A program made the position numbers and the translations under genes. From Luteimonas aquatica (lineage in GTDB: Bacteria > Pseudomonadota > Gammaproteobacteria > Xanthomonadales > Xanthomonadaceae): a stretch of DNA of 64,000 bases. This document shows, in pieces, positions 48,693 through 55,503 of the stretch. The stretch's first letter is position 1. Each line of letters begins with the position of its first letter. Where the stretch lies: assembly GCF_022662575.1 (NCBI RefSeq), contig NZ_JALBFU010000004.1, forward strand, positions 62,001-126,000, written 5' to 3'. Under the pieces are notes generated by a model. The model had not been told where the DNA came from. It made no database searches and worked only from the letters and a program-made list of their open reading frames with translations.

Positions 48693-48834
48693 GGGGCATG
48701 CTCCGTGAAGTGAAGGGAGGTGCGCGGGCAATGCCGCGCAGCTTTGGACGCCCGGCCGGCGAAGGCCGGGCAAACGCTTCCCTGGACCCGCGCGGCGGCG
48801 CCGCGCAGGCTTCGGGACGATCGGGAAAACGGCG

Positions 48835-49308
48835 CTACGGCTTCTGCGCGGGCGCCACGACCACCGCCTCGATCTCCACCTTCAGCGCGGGATCGAACAG
48901 GCCGGAGACCTGCACCAGCGAACTGGCTGGCGGCGAGGCGCCGTAGGCCTCCACCAGTGCCGCGCGCACGGCAGGCAGCGTTTTCAGGTCGGTCAGGAAA
49001 ATGGTCACCTTCACCACCGCCGGCCAGTCCGCGCCGAGATCGCGCAAGGCGCCGTGCAGCTGCGCGAGTACCGCGCGCGTCTGCGCGGCGGTGTCGCCCC
49101 GGGCGGCCTCGGTGCCGAAGGCGGTCAGGCCGGACAGGTAGACGGTGTCGCCGTGGCGCACCGCGTTCGCGTACGGTCCGGCGGGCGCGGCCAGGTGCGG
49201 CAGGCGCAGCCGTTCGGGCGCGGAGGGCGTGGCCGGCGGCTCGGCCGCGGCGGCGGTGCCTGCCAGCAGGCCGGCGAGGGCGACGGGGAGCGTCTGGCGC
49301 AGGGACAT
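48835..49308 (-). CDS. Exported RidA/YjgF-family protein
   Basis: A 157-aa RidA-like protein with a signal peptide (residues 1-22, cut after AAA). The domain has [19 protein letters not shown] and [20 protein letters not shown]; the Arg that in RidA enzymes contacts the imine carboxylate near the C-terminus is not obvious. Cytoplasmic RidA removes reactive enamines; a secreted version is less understood. The start at 49308 places the signal at the N-terminus. It is divergent from a LysR gene, its probable regulator. Confidence 0.85.
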   Translation of the reverse strand: MSLRQTLPVALAGLLAGTAAAAEPPATPSAPERLRLPHLAAPAGPYANAVRHGDTVYLSGLTAFGTEAARGDTAAQTRAVLAQLHGALRDLGADWPAVVKVTIFLTDLKTLPAVRAALVEAYGASPPASSLVQVSGLFDPALKVEIEAVVVAPAQKP

Positions 49309-49418
49309 GGTGGCGTCCTTCGGGGAAGGCGGCGGTGAGGGGACGCGGCCAGTATCGCGCTGGCCACTACATCGATAAACCGGCAATATCGACATCCTCT
49401 TTGAATCCTGGCTTCACA

Positions 49419-50315
49419 ATGGCCGTCAGCCCGCTGTCCGCCGTGGTCGCCTTCGCCCACGTCGCCCACCACGCCAGCTTCACCCGCGCCGCCGCCGAGC
49501 TGGCGGTCTCGCCCTCGGCCCTGTCGCAGACCGTGCGCGGGCTGGAGGCGCAGCTGGGCGTGCGCCTGCTCAGCCGCACCACCCGCCGCGTCGGCCTGAC
49601 CGAACACGGCGCGCGCTTCCTGCAGCAGGTGGCCCCGGGCCTGCGCCTGATCGAAGCCGCCTTCGACGACCTCGACCGGGTCCGCGACCGCCCCGCCGGC
49701 CGCCTGCGCATCAACCTCTCCCGCATCGCCGCCCAGCAACTGGTGATGCCGCGCCTGCCGGCCTTCGCCGCGCGCTATCCCGAGGTCGAGGTGGAGCTGT
49801 TCGTCGACCCGAGCCTGGCCGACCTGGTGGCCGGCGGCTTCGATGCCGGCATTCGCCTGGGCGAAAGCCTGGCCAAGGACATGATCGCCCTGCCCATCGG
49901 ACCGATGCAGCGCCAGGTCGTGGTGGGATCGCCCGCCTACTTCCGCCGCCATCCGCCGCCGCGCGCGCCGGGCGATCTCGTCCATCACGACTGCATCCGC
50001 CATCGCCTGAGCAGCGGACGGCTGATGGCCTACGAGTTCACGCGCGCGGGCCGCGACTTCGAGGTCGAGGTCGGCGGCCGCCTGATCGTCAACGACAGCA
50101 GCCTCGCCCGCGATGCCGCGCGCGCGGGCCTGGGCCTGACCCAGCAGTTCGAATCGGAGGTCGCCGCCGACCTCGCCGCCGGCAGCCTGCAGCGCGTGCT
50201 CGACGACGACCTGGCCCCCTTCCCCGGGTTCTTCATCTACTACCCGGCGCGCGAACACATGGCGCCGAAGCTGCGCGTGTTCGTGGATTTCCTGCGCGAG
50301 CAGGTGGCGGGCTAG
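49419..50315 (+). CDS. LysR-family transcriptional regulator
   Basis: A 298-aa LysR protein: HTH in residues 8-64 (FAHVAHHASFTRAAAELAVS, PSALSQTVRGLEAQLGVRLL), effector domain about 90-295 ending with FIYYPAREHMAPKLRVFVDF. It resembles the regulator at 56688-57614 in overall pattern, both ending in the same REHM-PKLR-FVDF stretch. It diverges from the RidA and aldo/keto reductase genes, which are its probable targets. Confidence 0.92.
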   Translation: MAVSPLSAVVAFAHVAHHASFTRAAAELAVSPSALSQTVRGLEAQLGVRLLSRTTRRVGLTEHGARFLQQVAPGLRLIEAAFDDLDRVRDRPAGRLRINLSRIAAQQLVMPRLPAFAARYPEVEVELFVDPSLADLVAGGFDAGIRLGESLAKDMIALPIGPMQRQVVVGSPAYFRRHPPPRAPGDLVHHDCIRHRLSSGRLMAYEFTRAGRDFEVEVGGRLIVNDSSLARDAARAGLGLTQQFESEVAADLAAGSLQRVLDDDLAPFPGFFIYYPAREHMAPKLRVFVDFLREQVAG

Positions 50316-50489
50316 TGCGCCGGCATTGCATTCGCTGCTGCCGGGCGGAACCGCTTCGAGCCTGGGATTCCCCGACCAGAGGAGCATGATTGACGGTTTT
50401 GCGCGGGCAGGCCCAGAATCCGCGCTGCAGTTCTTTCAGGTTCTATCGCGGTTGCAGGAACCGGGCCGCGGCGGGCCGTGGAAACAGCA

Positions 50490-50969
50490 ATGATCGCGCT
50501 CATTCCCATGGATCTCCCGAACTTGCGCAGGCTCGCGGCCTCCGAGCCGACGGAGCTTCCTGCCGCAGAGGGAGCATTGCCGCCCGCGCATGTCGCCGCC
50601 CGTGCCTTGTCGCAACTCGAGGCCGGCGTTCCGGCCGAGTGGTGCGTGCCTTTCCTCGTCGTCGCCAACGAGTCCGGGCAAATCCTGGGCGGTTGCAGAT
50701 TCAAGGGAACACCGGTCGATGGCCGCGTCGAGATCGGCTATGGCGTGGCCAAGGCCGCCAGGCGCCGCGGCATCGCCACCGCGGCGGTGACGCAATTGCT
50801 CAGGCTCGCGGCATCCAGCGGCATGGTGCGGCATCTGGACGCGCATATTCTTCCCGACAACATCGCCTCGAGCGCCGTGGTCTCCCGGCTCGGCTTTACG
50901 CGCATGGGCATAGTCGTCGACCCGGACGGTGAGCGGGTCGTGCATTGGACGTACCCGGTCTCAACCTGA
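50490..50969 (+). CDS. GNAT-family N-acetyltransferase, cassette-like
   Basis: A 159-aa acetyltransferase. The acetyl-CoA loop is in VAKAARRRGIATAAVTQLL (RRRGIAT being the RxxGxA/G motif), followed by the C-terminal ILPDNIASSAVVSRLGFTRM helix-strand pattern. The acceptor is unknown. ATG 50490 is preferred; a GTG at 50478 would add four residues. Its stop lies at the edge of a decayed attC-like sequence (50957-51022), suggesting it came as an integron cassette. Confidence 0.88.
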   Translation: MIALIPMDLPNLRRLAASEPTELPAAEGALPPAHVAARALSQLEAGVPAEWCVPFLVVANESGQILGGCRFKGTPVDGRVEIGYGVAKAARRRGIATAAVTQLLRLAASSGMVRHLDAHILPDNIASSAVVSRLGFTRMGIVVDPDGERVVHWTYPVST

Positions 50970-51022
50970 TGATGCATTCAAACCGAAGCCGCTTCGCGGA
51001 TTGGATCAACCTGGCGTATGGC
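50957..51022 (+). repeat. Decayed attC-like site after the GNAT gene
   Basis: The stretch ATTCAAACCGAAGCCGCTTC (50976-50995) and the following GCGGATTGG...CTGGCGTATGG match the attC sites at 52648-53569 over most of their length, in the same orientation. The terminal boxes are altered (GTATGGC instead of GTTAGGC), so it is probably no longer recombinogenic. Confidence 0.7.
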
Positions 51023-51050
51023 CATCTACAAATTTCAATGGAGCTGAAGC

Positions 51051-51578
51051 ATGCGCCAATCCATCCTCGCTTGCGTCGCCATCGGCCTCATGACGGTGGC
51101 GGGACCGCTTCTTGCGCAGGACGCCGCAAAGCCAGTCGCGAGCTCGAAGCTTCCGGACGTCGCGCTGCCGCCGCAGCTGGACCGGGTGCTTCGCGACTAT
51201 GAGCGCGCATGGCGCGCGGGCGACGCGGCGGCGCTCGCCTCGCTGTTCGCCGAAGACGGGTTCGTCCTGCAAAGCAATCGTCCGCCGATCCGCGGACGCC
51301 CGGCGATCCAGGCGGCTTATGAGAGTCAGGGAGAAGGCGGCCCGTTGCGGCTGCGTGCCCTGGCGTTCGCCACGGAAGAGACAGCCGGCTACATCGTCGG
51401 CGGCTACCGTTACGGCGATACGCTCGACGACATGGGCAAGTTCACCCTCACGTTGCGTCGTGCGCCCGGTGGGCCGTGGCTGATCTTTTCGGACATGGAC
51501 AATTCGAACGCGCGCCCGCGCCAGCCCTCCGTGCCGGGCACACCCTCGCCGGCCGAGCGTCCGGCGGCAGAACACTGA
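51051..51578 (+). CDS. Exported DUF4440/SnoaL-like protein
   Basis: A 175-aa protein with a signal peptide (residues 1-22, cut after LLA-Q) and an NTF2-like fold: LRDYERAWRAGDAAALASLF, EDGFVLQSNRPPIRGRPAIQ, then a C-terminal strand. The SnoaL/DUF4440 fold binds small molecules or acts as an isomerase, but catalytic residues are not assignable. ATG 51051 has a GGAG site 7 nt upstream. It follows the decayed attC and is convergent with the integrase remnant. Confidence 0.83.
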   Translation: MRQSILACVAIGLMTVAGPLLAQDAAKPVASSKLPDVALPPQLDRVLRDYERAWRAGDAAALASLFAEDGFVLQSNRPPIRGRPAIQAAYESQGEGGPLRLRALAFATEETAGYIVGGYRYGDTLDDMGKFTLTLRRAPGGPWLIFSDMDNSNARPRQPSVPGTPSPAERPAAEH

Positions 51579-51665
51579 AGTCGCATCCCTGCACGTCCAT
51601 CCGGATCTCCTTACCCCCCGTGTGGCGATGGCCGTGCCGAACGGCGAGCGGGTGGTTTGCGTGGT

Positions 51666-51987
51666 GTAGTCTGGCGAAATCGATCGCCAAGACCTCGCGA
51701 TAGAGGAACAGCAGGGCCGATAGCGCTTGGTTCCGGGTGGTGGGCGCAACCCGATCGTGCCGGACGAGGTTGCTTAGGAAGAGCTCCACTTCGGCACCGC
51801 CTATTTCCCGCGGATGGCGCAAGCCGTTAGTCCGGATATAGCAGCGAATCCAGTACAGATAGGCCTGCTCGGTACGCAAGCTGTAGCGTTTGAGGCGCAA
51901 ACGACGGCGAACTTCGTCCAGTAGCCTGGGGGCCCGCGCAGGGCCTGGACTCTCGGCTAGGGCCGCAGGCCCGCGGTCATATTGCAT
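51666..51987 (-). pseudogene. intI: Integron integrase, N-terminal fragment
   Basis: From the ATG at 51987 about 107 residues match the N-terminal SAM-like domain of IntI tyrosine recombinases (LLDEVRRRLRLKRYSLRTEQ, AYLYWIRCYIRTNGLRHPRE, ALSALLFLYREVLAID). After that the frame reads unrelated sequence to a stop at 51448, overlapping the end of the DUF4440 gene. The whole catalytic domain with its RHRY residues is gone, so the enzyme must be inactive. Orientation, opposite to the cassettes with attI at its 5' side, is as in all integrons. Confidence 0.92.
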
Positions 51988-52059
51988 ATGGACGCCCCCT
52001 TGCCAGATAACGCCATCAATAATGTTTCGTGCCCCCGACCACGGGCCCATTGCCGCAAA

Positions 52060-52156
52060 CCGTTGTCCCCTGTGGGAAAATTCCGATTGACGAGCCTGTA
52101 CCGCAGGCAGAAGAATCCTTGCTACGCCCCATTTTGGGGTCTAATCGTAGTTAGGG
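52060..52156 (+). other. Putative attI recombination site and cassette promoter region
   Basis: Lies between the intI start and the first cassette. The insertion core is GTTAGGG at 52150-52156 (consensus GTTRRRY, last base off), 6 nt before the first cassette ATG. TTGACG at 52087 with AAGAAT after 18 nt is a possible cassette promoter. Exact attI limits cannot be set by eye. Confidence 0.55.
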
Positions 52157-52161
52157 CGCGT

Positions 52162-52653
52162 ATGGCAGAAGATCGTAGTTTTGTACTGCAAGCCTACGGG
52201 CTTTTCATGGTTGCGTGGTCAGTCCTCGAAACTGTAGTTGAGGCAGCAATTATGAAAGAGCTTTTGATAGGCCCTGAACGATCGCTCATCGTTACAAGTT
52301 CTATGCAGTTTCGTCAGAGAGTATCTGTCCTATCGAGCTTGCTTAAGCTGCGAGATCCTCAGCCGAGCGAAGCGCTTCGATTACTTCGCAAGATTGAGAA
52401 GATCGCCAAACGAAATGCCATTGTGCATGGCCATATAGTTGTCGGTGTCCCTGGGCAACTTACATTCGTAAAATCGAGCGCCGTAGACGGATACTCTGCC
52501 AAACACTTCACCTTTACAGCACAAGATTTGGCTGGTCATACTGGACGATTGGCGGACGAGACCAAAAAGCTGCAAAACCTAATGAGTGTTTCAGATGCGG
52601 ATATTCAAACGCTTGCTGACGTCGGTATAAAAGCATCCGGGCACGCGCCCTAA
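52162..52653 (+). CDS. Cassette 1: HEPN-like protein with RNxxxH motif
   Basis: A 163-aa protein, first cassette after attI. It is helical, with a hydrophobic N-terminal helix (residues 10-32, YGLFMVAWSVLETVVEAAIM) and, at about residues 88-97, KRNAIVHGH, which matches the RNxxxH catalytic motif of HEPN ribonucleases. HEPN proteins serve in toxin-antitoxin, abortive infection and RNA processing; no antitoxin is encoded in this cassette. The stop TAA forms part of attC1. Codon use and GC content are unlike the chromosome. Function is inferred only from the motif. Confidence 0.78.
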   Translation: MAEDRSFVLQAYGLFMVAWSVLETVVEAAIMKELLIGPERSLIVTSSMQFRQRVSVLSSLLKLRDPQPSEALRLLRKIEKIAKRNAIVHGHIVVGVPGQLTFVKSSAVDGYSAKHFTFTAQDLAGHTGRLADETKKLQNLMSVSDADIQTLADVGIKASGHAP

Positions 52654-52707
52654 CAATTCATTCAAGCCGAAGCCGCTTTGCGGATCGGCTTAACTCAGGC
52701 GTTAGGC
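52648..52707 (+). repeat. attC1
   Basis: A 60-bp integron attC with left core CCCTAAC (overlapping the cassette 1 stop) and right core GTTAGGC (52701-52707). The inner part folds as AAGCCG/CGGCTT with a CCGC-loop-GCGG tip. Confidence 0.92.
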
Positions 52708-52712
52708 GGCAC

Positions 52713-53054
52713 ATGACGTTTCCGGACATCCTCCTTGACAGAATTGAGGCTAACGGGATCGTTGTTGGCATCAACAATGCCGACGACGTTCCGGTCGGCA
52801 CGCTCTTTACCCAGCTCGTAAAGATCCGCCTTGAGGGCAATCCTGGAGCCACTACAGCTACTGAGCTGTGGTCCATCCCTATTAACCTTCGTCTAGCAGA
52901 GGCAATCATCTACCGCAAATCCGTTGCGGTGGTGCCTCGCGGCTGGGGTGTCGGCCTCCGCCTTGAGGGTGCGGGCATGGAGGCAGTTGCAGATGCGCTC
53001 AGTGGCAAGGCTGCGCCGGAGTTCGTCCACTTGCGAGCTCCGGGTGCCGTCTAA
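52713..53054 (+). CDS. Cassette 2: unknown protein (113 aa)
   Basis: ATG 52713 follows attC1 by 5 nt. The product has no signal peptide or membrane helix and looks like a compact alpha/beta domain: hydrophobic strands (GIVVGINNADDVPVGTLF, VAVVPRGWGVGLRLEGAGM) alternate with short helices. I recognise no family and no catalytic motif. Its stop lies inside attC2 (GTCTAAC). Lower GC than the host genome. Confidence 0.75.
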   Translation: MTFPDILLDRIEANGIVVGINNADDVPVGTLFTQLVKIRLEGNPGATTATELWSIPINLRLAEAIIYRKSVAVVPRGWGVGLRLEGAGMEAVADALSGKAAPEFVHLRAPGAV

Positions 53055-53108
53055 CAATTCATTCAAGCCGAATCCGCTTCGCGGGTCGGCATAATTCTGG
53101 TGTTAGGT
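53049..53108 (+). repeat. attC2
   Basis: A 60-bp attC with left core GTCTAAC (53049-53055) and right core GTTAGGT (53102-53108), both matching the RYYYAAC/GTTRRRY consensus. Confidence 0.93.
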
Positions 53109-53161
53109 GCCACTGGAGGTTTTCTCTGTTTTCGATCCACTCAAACTCTTCAGGCCGGGAG

Positions 53162-53515
53162 TTGGTTTTTCTTTCGCCCGAGGAGGACTATTTCACAGTA
53201 GAGCTTCGGGGCGAGGATCTCCAAGCTACTCGAAGGGTATATGCATACACAGATGCGGCTGGGCTTAACCGTCTCTTCGCCAGGCTAGCTGAGTACGAGC
53301 GCCCCTGGACCGCCGAAGAGAGCTGGGAGTCGTTAGAGGGAGAGTTTTTACTTTCCGCCAGTTGCTCTCCACTTGGCATCGTTACCTTCTTGGCCGCAAT
53401 CTATGGATCACCCGGAGCCCCTGAGGAGTGGCATGTTTCTGCCTCAATCACAACCGAGCTTGGTCAATTGCCAAGTATCGCAGCAGGTGCCAAACGGTTC
53501 TTCGGTGGCGCCTAA
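53162..53515 (+). CDS. Cassette 3: DUF6228-like protein
   Basis: The frame from TTG 53162 gives 117 aa; an in-frame CTG at 53126, 6 nt after a GGAGG site, would add 12 residues that also look like domain sequence (SIHSNSSGRELVF) and may be the true start. The domain pattern EYERPWTAEESWESLEGEFL, WHVSASITTELGQLPSIA and the FF near the end match DUF6228 proteins as I know them; their function is unknown. The stop is in attC3 (GCCTAAC). No ATG or GTG is available at the 5' end. Confidence 0.75.
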   Translation: MVFLSPEEDYFTVELRGEDLQATRRVYAYTDAAGLNRLFARLAEYERPWTAEESWESLEGEFLLSASCSPLGIVTFLAAIYGSPGAPEEWHVSASITTELGQLPSIAAGAKRFFGGA

Positions 53516-53569
53516 CAATTCATTCAAGCCGAACCCGCTTCGCGGGCCGGCTTAATTCAGGCGTTAGGC
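53510..53569 (+). repeat. attC3
   Basis: A 60-bp attC, left core GCCTAAC (53510-53516), right core GTTAGGC (53563-53569). The inner stem AAGCCG/CGGCTT and CCCGC-TTC-GCGGG is fully paired apart from single extrahelical bases, as needed for single-strand recombination. Confidence 0.95.
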
Positions 53570-53572
53570 CGC

Positions 53573-53812
53573 ATGACTAGAACTCAGCGAGTTGTTCAAA
53601 GTCTGGTGATCTCGACCGTCATGGTGCTCGGGACATTCTCCCTTGCAGCTCTTCTCACTCGATACGTCGGTGACTACTGTTGGCCCCCGCGATTCGGAAG
53701 CCTACTAGTCGGCCTCGCGGTGCTTGTACAAGGCTATGTCTATGCTAACCATACCTCGTTCCAGAGGATTAGCCGGGAAAACACGGGTCAGAGTCGAGTT
53801 TTCATGTGCTAG
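53573..53812 (+). CDS. Cassette 4: small membrane protein, probably truncated
   Basis: ATG 53573 lies 3 nt after attC3. The 79-aa product has two hydrophobic helices (about 10-32 and 42-60) and an atypical tail (RISRENTGQSRVFMC). The tail is encoded by ACACGGGTCAGAGTCGAGTT, a motif that looks like a mobile-element edge, and no attC follows. The original cassette gene was probably cut here. No known family. Confidence 0.65.
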   Translation: MTRTQRVVQSLVISTVMVLGTFSLAALLTRYVGDYCWPPRFGSLLVGLAVLVQGYVYANHTSFQRISRENTGQSRVFMC

Positions 53813-53823
53813 GCTCAGGGTCC

Positions 53824-53861
53824 GTTTCTGGCAGATAGCGGGCCAGTCCCGCGTCAGAAAC
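53824..53861. repeat. Two-tier inverted repeat at the broken end of the cassette array
   Basis: Outer arms GTTTCTG (53824-53830) and CAGAAAC (53855-53861) enclose inner arms GCGGG (53838-53842) and CCCGC (53848-53852). It may be a terminator-like stem or the relic of a mobile element end that replaced the missing fourth attC. Confidence 0.6.
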
Positions 53862-54031
53862 TCCTGCACAGGCGTAGCGCCAAACTAACTTTCTTTCCGC
53901 TCGAGCAATGGGAAATCCCCCGCTCTTTTGGCAAATCGCGAAGTTCTGCACCAATCGCCTGAAAGGCGCGTAGCCTTGGAGGCTGGGCGCCATGCGAGTC
54001 CAACCCCAGACAGGCGAGAATGAGGTGCGCC

Positions 54032-54379
54032 GTGAACGTGATGCTGAAACGGGTCTACGAGCCGGCGGCCGGGACCGACGGCGAACGCATCCTGGTCGAC
54101 AGGCTCTGGCCGCGCGGCCTGGCCAAGGCCGAGGCGAAGATCGACCTGTGGCTCAAGGACGTCGCGCCCTCCACCGAGCTGCGCCGATGGTTCGGACACG
54201 ATCCGGAGAAGTGGGCGGGATTCAAGAAGCGGTATCGCGCGGAATTGAAGGGCAGTGCTGCGCTATCGGAGCTCAGAGCGCTTTCGCGCCGAGGCGATAT
54301 CACGCTGCTGTATGCGTCTAGGGACGAGGAACACAACCAAGCGGTGGCGCTCAAGCAGATGCTCGATCCAAAAACTTAA
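54032..54379 (+). CDS. DUF488-family protein
   Basis: A 115-aa protein of the DUF488 (YeaO-like) family: LKRVYEPAAGTDGERILVDR, LWPRGLAKAEAKIDLWLKDV, then RRWFGHDPEKW...KRYRAEL and LLYASRDEEHNQA. Function is unknown. The GTG at 54032 has a GAGG site 6 nt upstream; an ATG at 54041 is also possible. The 5' half is GC-rich like the chromosome while the 3' end is lower, and an attC-like fragment may follow the stop. Confidence 0.87.
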   Translation: MNVMLKRVYEPAAGTDGERILVDRLWPRGLAKAEAKIDLWLKDVAPSTELRRWFGHDPEKWAGFKKRYRAELKGSAALSELRALSRRGDITLLYASRDEEHNQAVALKQMLDPKT

Positions 54380-54481
54380 ATGGTCTTTGAAGTCGAAGCT
54401 GTTTCGTAACGCCTAAATGGATATGAGTTCATCCCGTTTGAGCTCAACTCACGGCTTGAATGGATACAGGCAGATGTCTCG

Positions 54482-55447
54482 ATGAAAAAGTTCTTGTGGG
54501 TCCCAGGCGCGGGGATTGATGTTGGTGCATTAACGCGACTCCGTTCCAATTTGGCGCGGCCGCAGGAAGCCATGGGCGAAGCCTGGTTTATGAGCGAGGA
54601 AAGAAGGTTGTTTCCCGAGCTCATGGGTGACTTGAGTGGTCTTACAGCATGGCAGCTGCAGGAGCCGCTTCAGGAAATTGCATCCGGAACCAGCGCATTC
54701 GGGCCTCGTGCCGAGTGGTGCGATTGGTATCACTATCTTTTGGGGCAATTGCTCCCGAGAAGTCACGAGAATTTTGTCAGCTCATTGCTGGAATCCTTGC
54801 TCACGGCATTCATGGCCCTGTATCCCAATGGCGTTGGCAAAACCCCCTATCTCGCGTTTCGAGATGACGCGCTCCTGACATTGGGGCGTTGCATGATGGA
54901 GCCGCACTGCTGGGATGCGGACGAAATCGCGGTCGGACAGTTCTTGCATAGATCCGACAGCAATCCTAACAAGGTCTGGTGTTGGTGGGACGCGAGCGGT
55001 GACTTTAGCGCTTCGTTGTTTTTCTGCCTGAAGTATCTTCCCTCTTCGCTTGTTCGAGATTGGTTCTCCTCGGTTCTTGCGATCAAATCGCCCCATTGGC
55101 GTTCTCAGGTTTTGGTGTGGCTCGTGGGGTCTTACGACATGTTGACGGGCGCTACAAAGTGGCCGTCTGAATTTTTGATCGAAGCCCGCCCATCCGTCGG
55201 CTGGGAGTGGTCCCACTGCTTACGGCCCGAGTTGACCGCCTCGACGGATTCGGGTCTGCCTGCCGTCGTTTCTTTCCTGCCAAGGATTTCGCGGGAATGC
55301 GTGCTCGAAGCGACGCACGCTTATTTCAGCGACGATGTCTTTCAGGCATGGATTGAGTCGATCGCTCGAGTTCCCATCTTGGAATCGGAGCTGGGTCCGA
55401 TTCCTTCTCAATTCGAGCATTTGTATGTTCGCCGCAGGGAGGCATGA
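54482..55447 (+). CDS. Unknown 321-aa protein, lower GC
   Basis: A 321-aa protein beginning MKKFLWVPGAGIDVGALTRL, with many Trp residues (CWWDASGDFSASLFFCLKYL, WPSEFLIEARPSVGWEWSHC). No signal peptide, no membrane helix and no family recognised. The frame stays open upstream of ATG 54482 to a stop at 54407 and the extra sequence (RLNGYEFIPFELNSRLEWIQ) looks protein-like, so the present start may follow loss of the true 5' end. Base composition clearly differs from the chromosome; it probably belongs to the same acquired block as the integron cassettes. Confidence 0.72.
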   Translation: MKKFLWVPGAGIDVGALTRLRSNLARPQEAMGEAWFMSEERRLFPELMGDLSGLTAWQLQEPLQEIASGTSAFGPRAEWCDWYHYLLGQLLPRSHENFVSSLLESLLTAFMALYPNGVGKTPYLAFRDDALLTLGRCMMEPHCWDADEIAVGQFLHRSDSNPNKVWCWWDASGDFSASLFFCLKYLPSSLVRDWFSSVLAIKSPHWRSQVLVWLVGSYDMLTGATKWPSEFLIEARPSVGWEWSHCLRPELTASTDSGLPAVVSFLPRISRECVLEATHAYFSDDVFQAWIESIARVPILESELGPIPSQFEHLYVRRREA

Positions 55448-55503
55448 CCCATTTCGAGACACCTCAGGCGTGAGCTCGCAACCGCTGCAGTGAACCTTCA
55501 GCC

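Larger units (their letters stand above)
51666..53812. mobile_element. Chromosomal integron: truncated intI, putative attI, cassette array
   Basis: The element consists of a minus-strand IntI N-terminal fragment, a putative attI at its 5' side and plus-strand cassettes each ending in a 60-bp attC (three intact sites). The attC sites are nearly identical to one another, as in sedentary chromosomal integrons of Xanthomonas. GC content of the cassettes is visibly lower than flanking DNA. The integrase lacks its catalytic domain, so new capture would need an integrase in trans. The right end is probably eroded near 53812. Confidence 0.9.

Noticed and set aside
51448-51665. Continuation of the integrase frame to the stop at 51448
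   Set aside because: The translation shows no integrase similarity and overlaps the DUF4440 3' end, so it was left out of the remnant.
52640-53580. CRISPR-like array formed by three similar repeats
   Set aside because: The repeats are 60-bp integron attC sites 340-400 nt apart with genes between them, not short spaced repeats.
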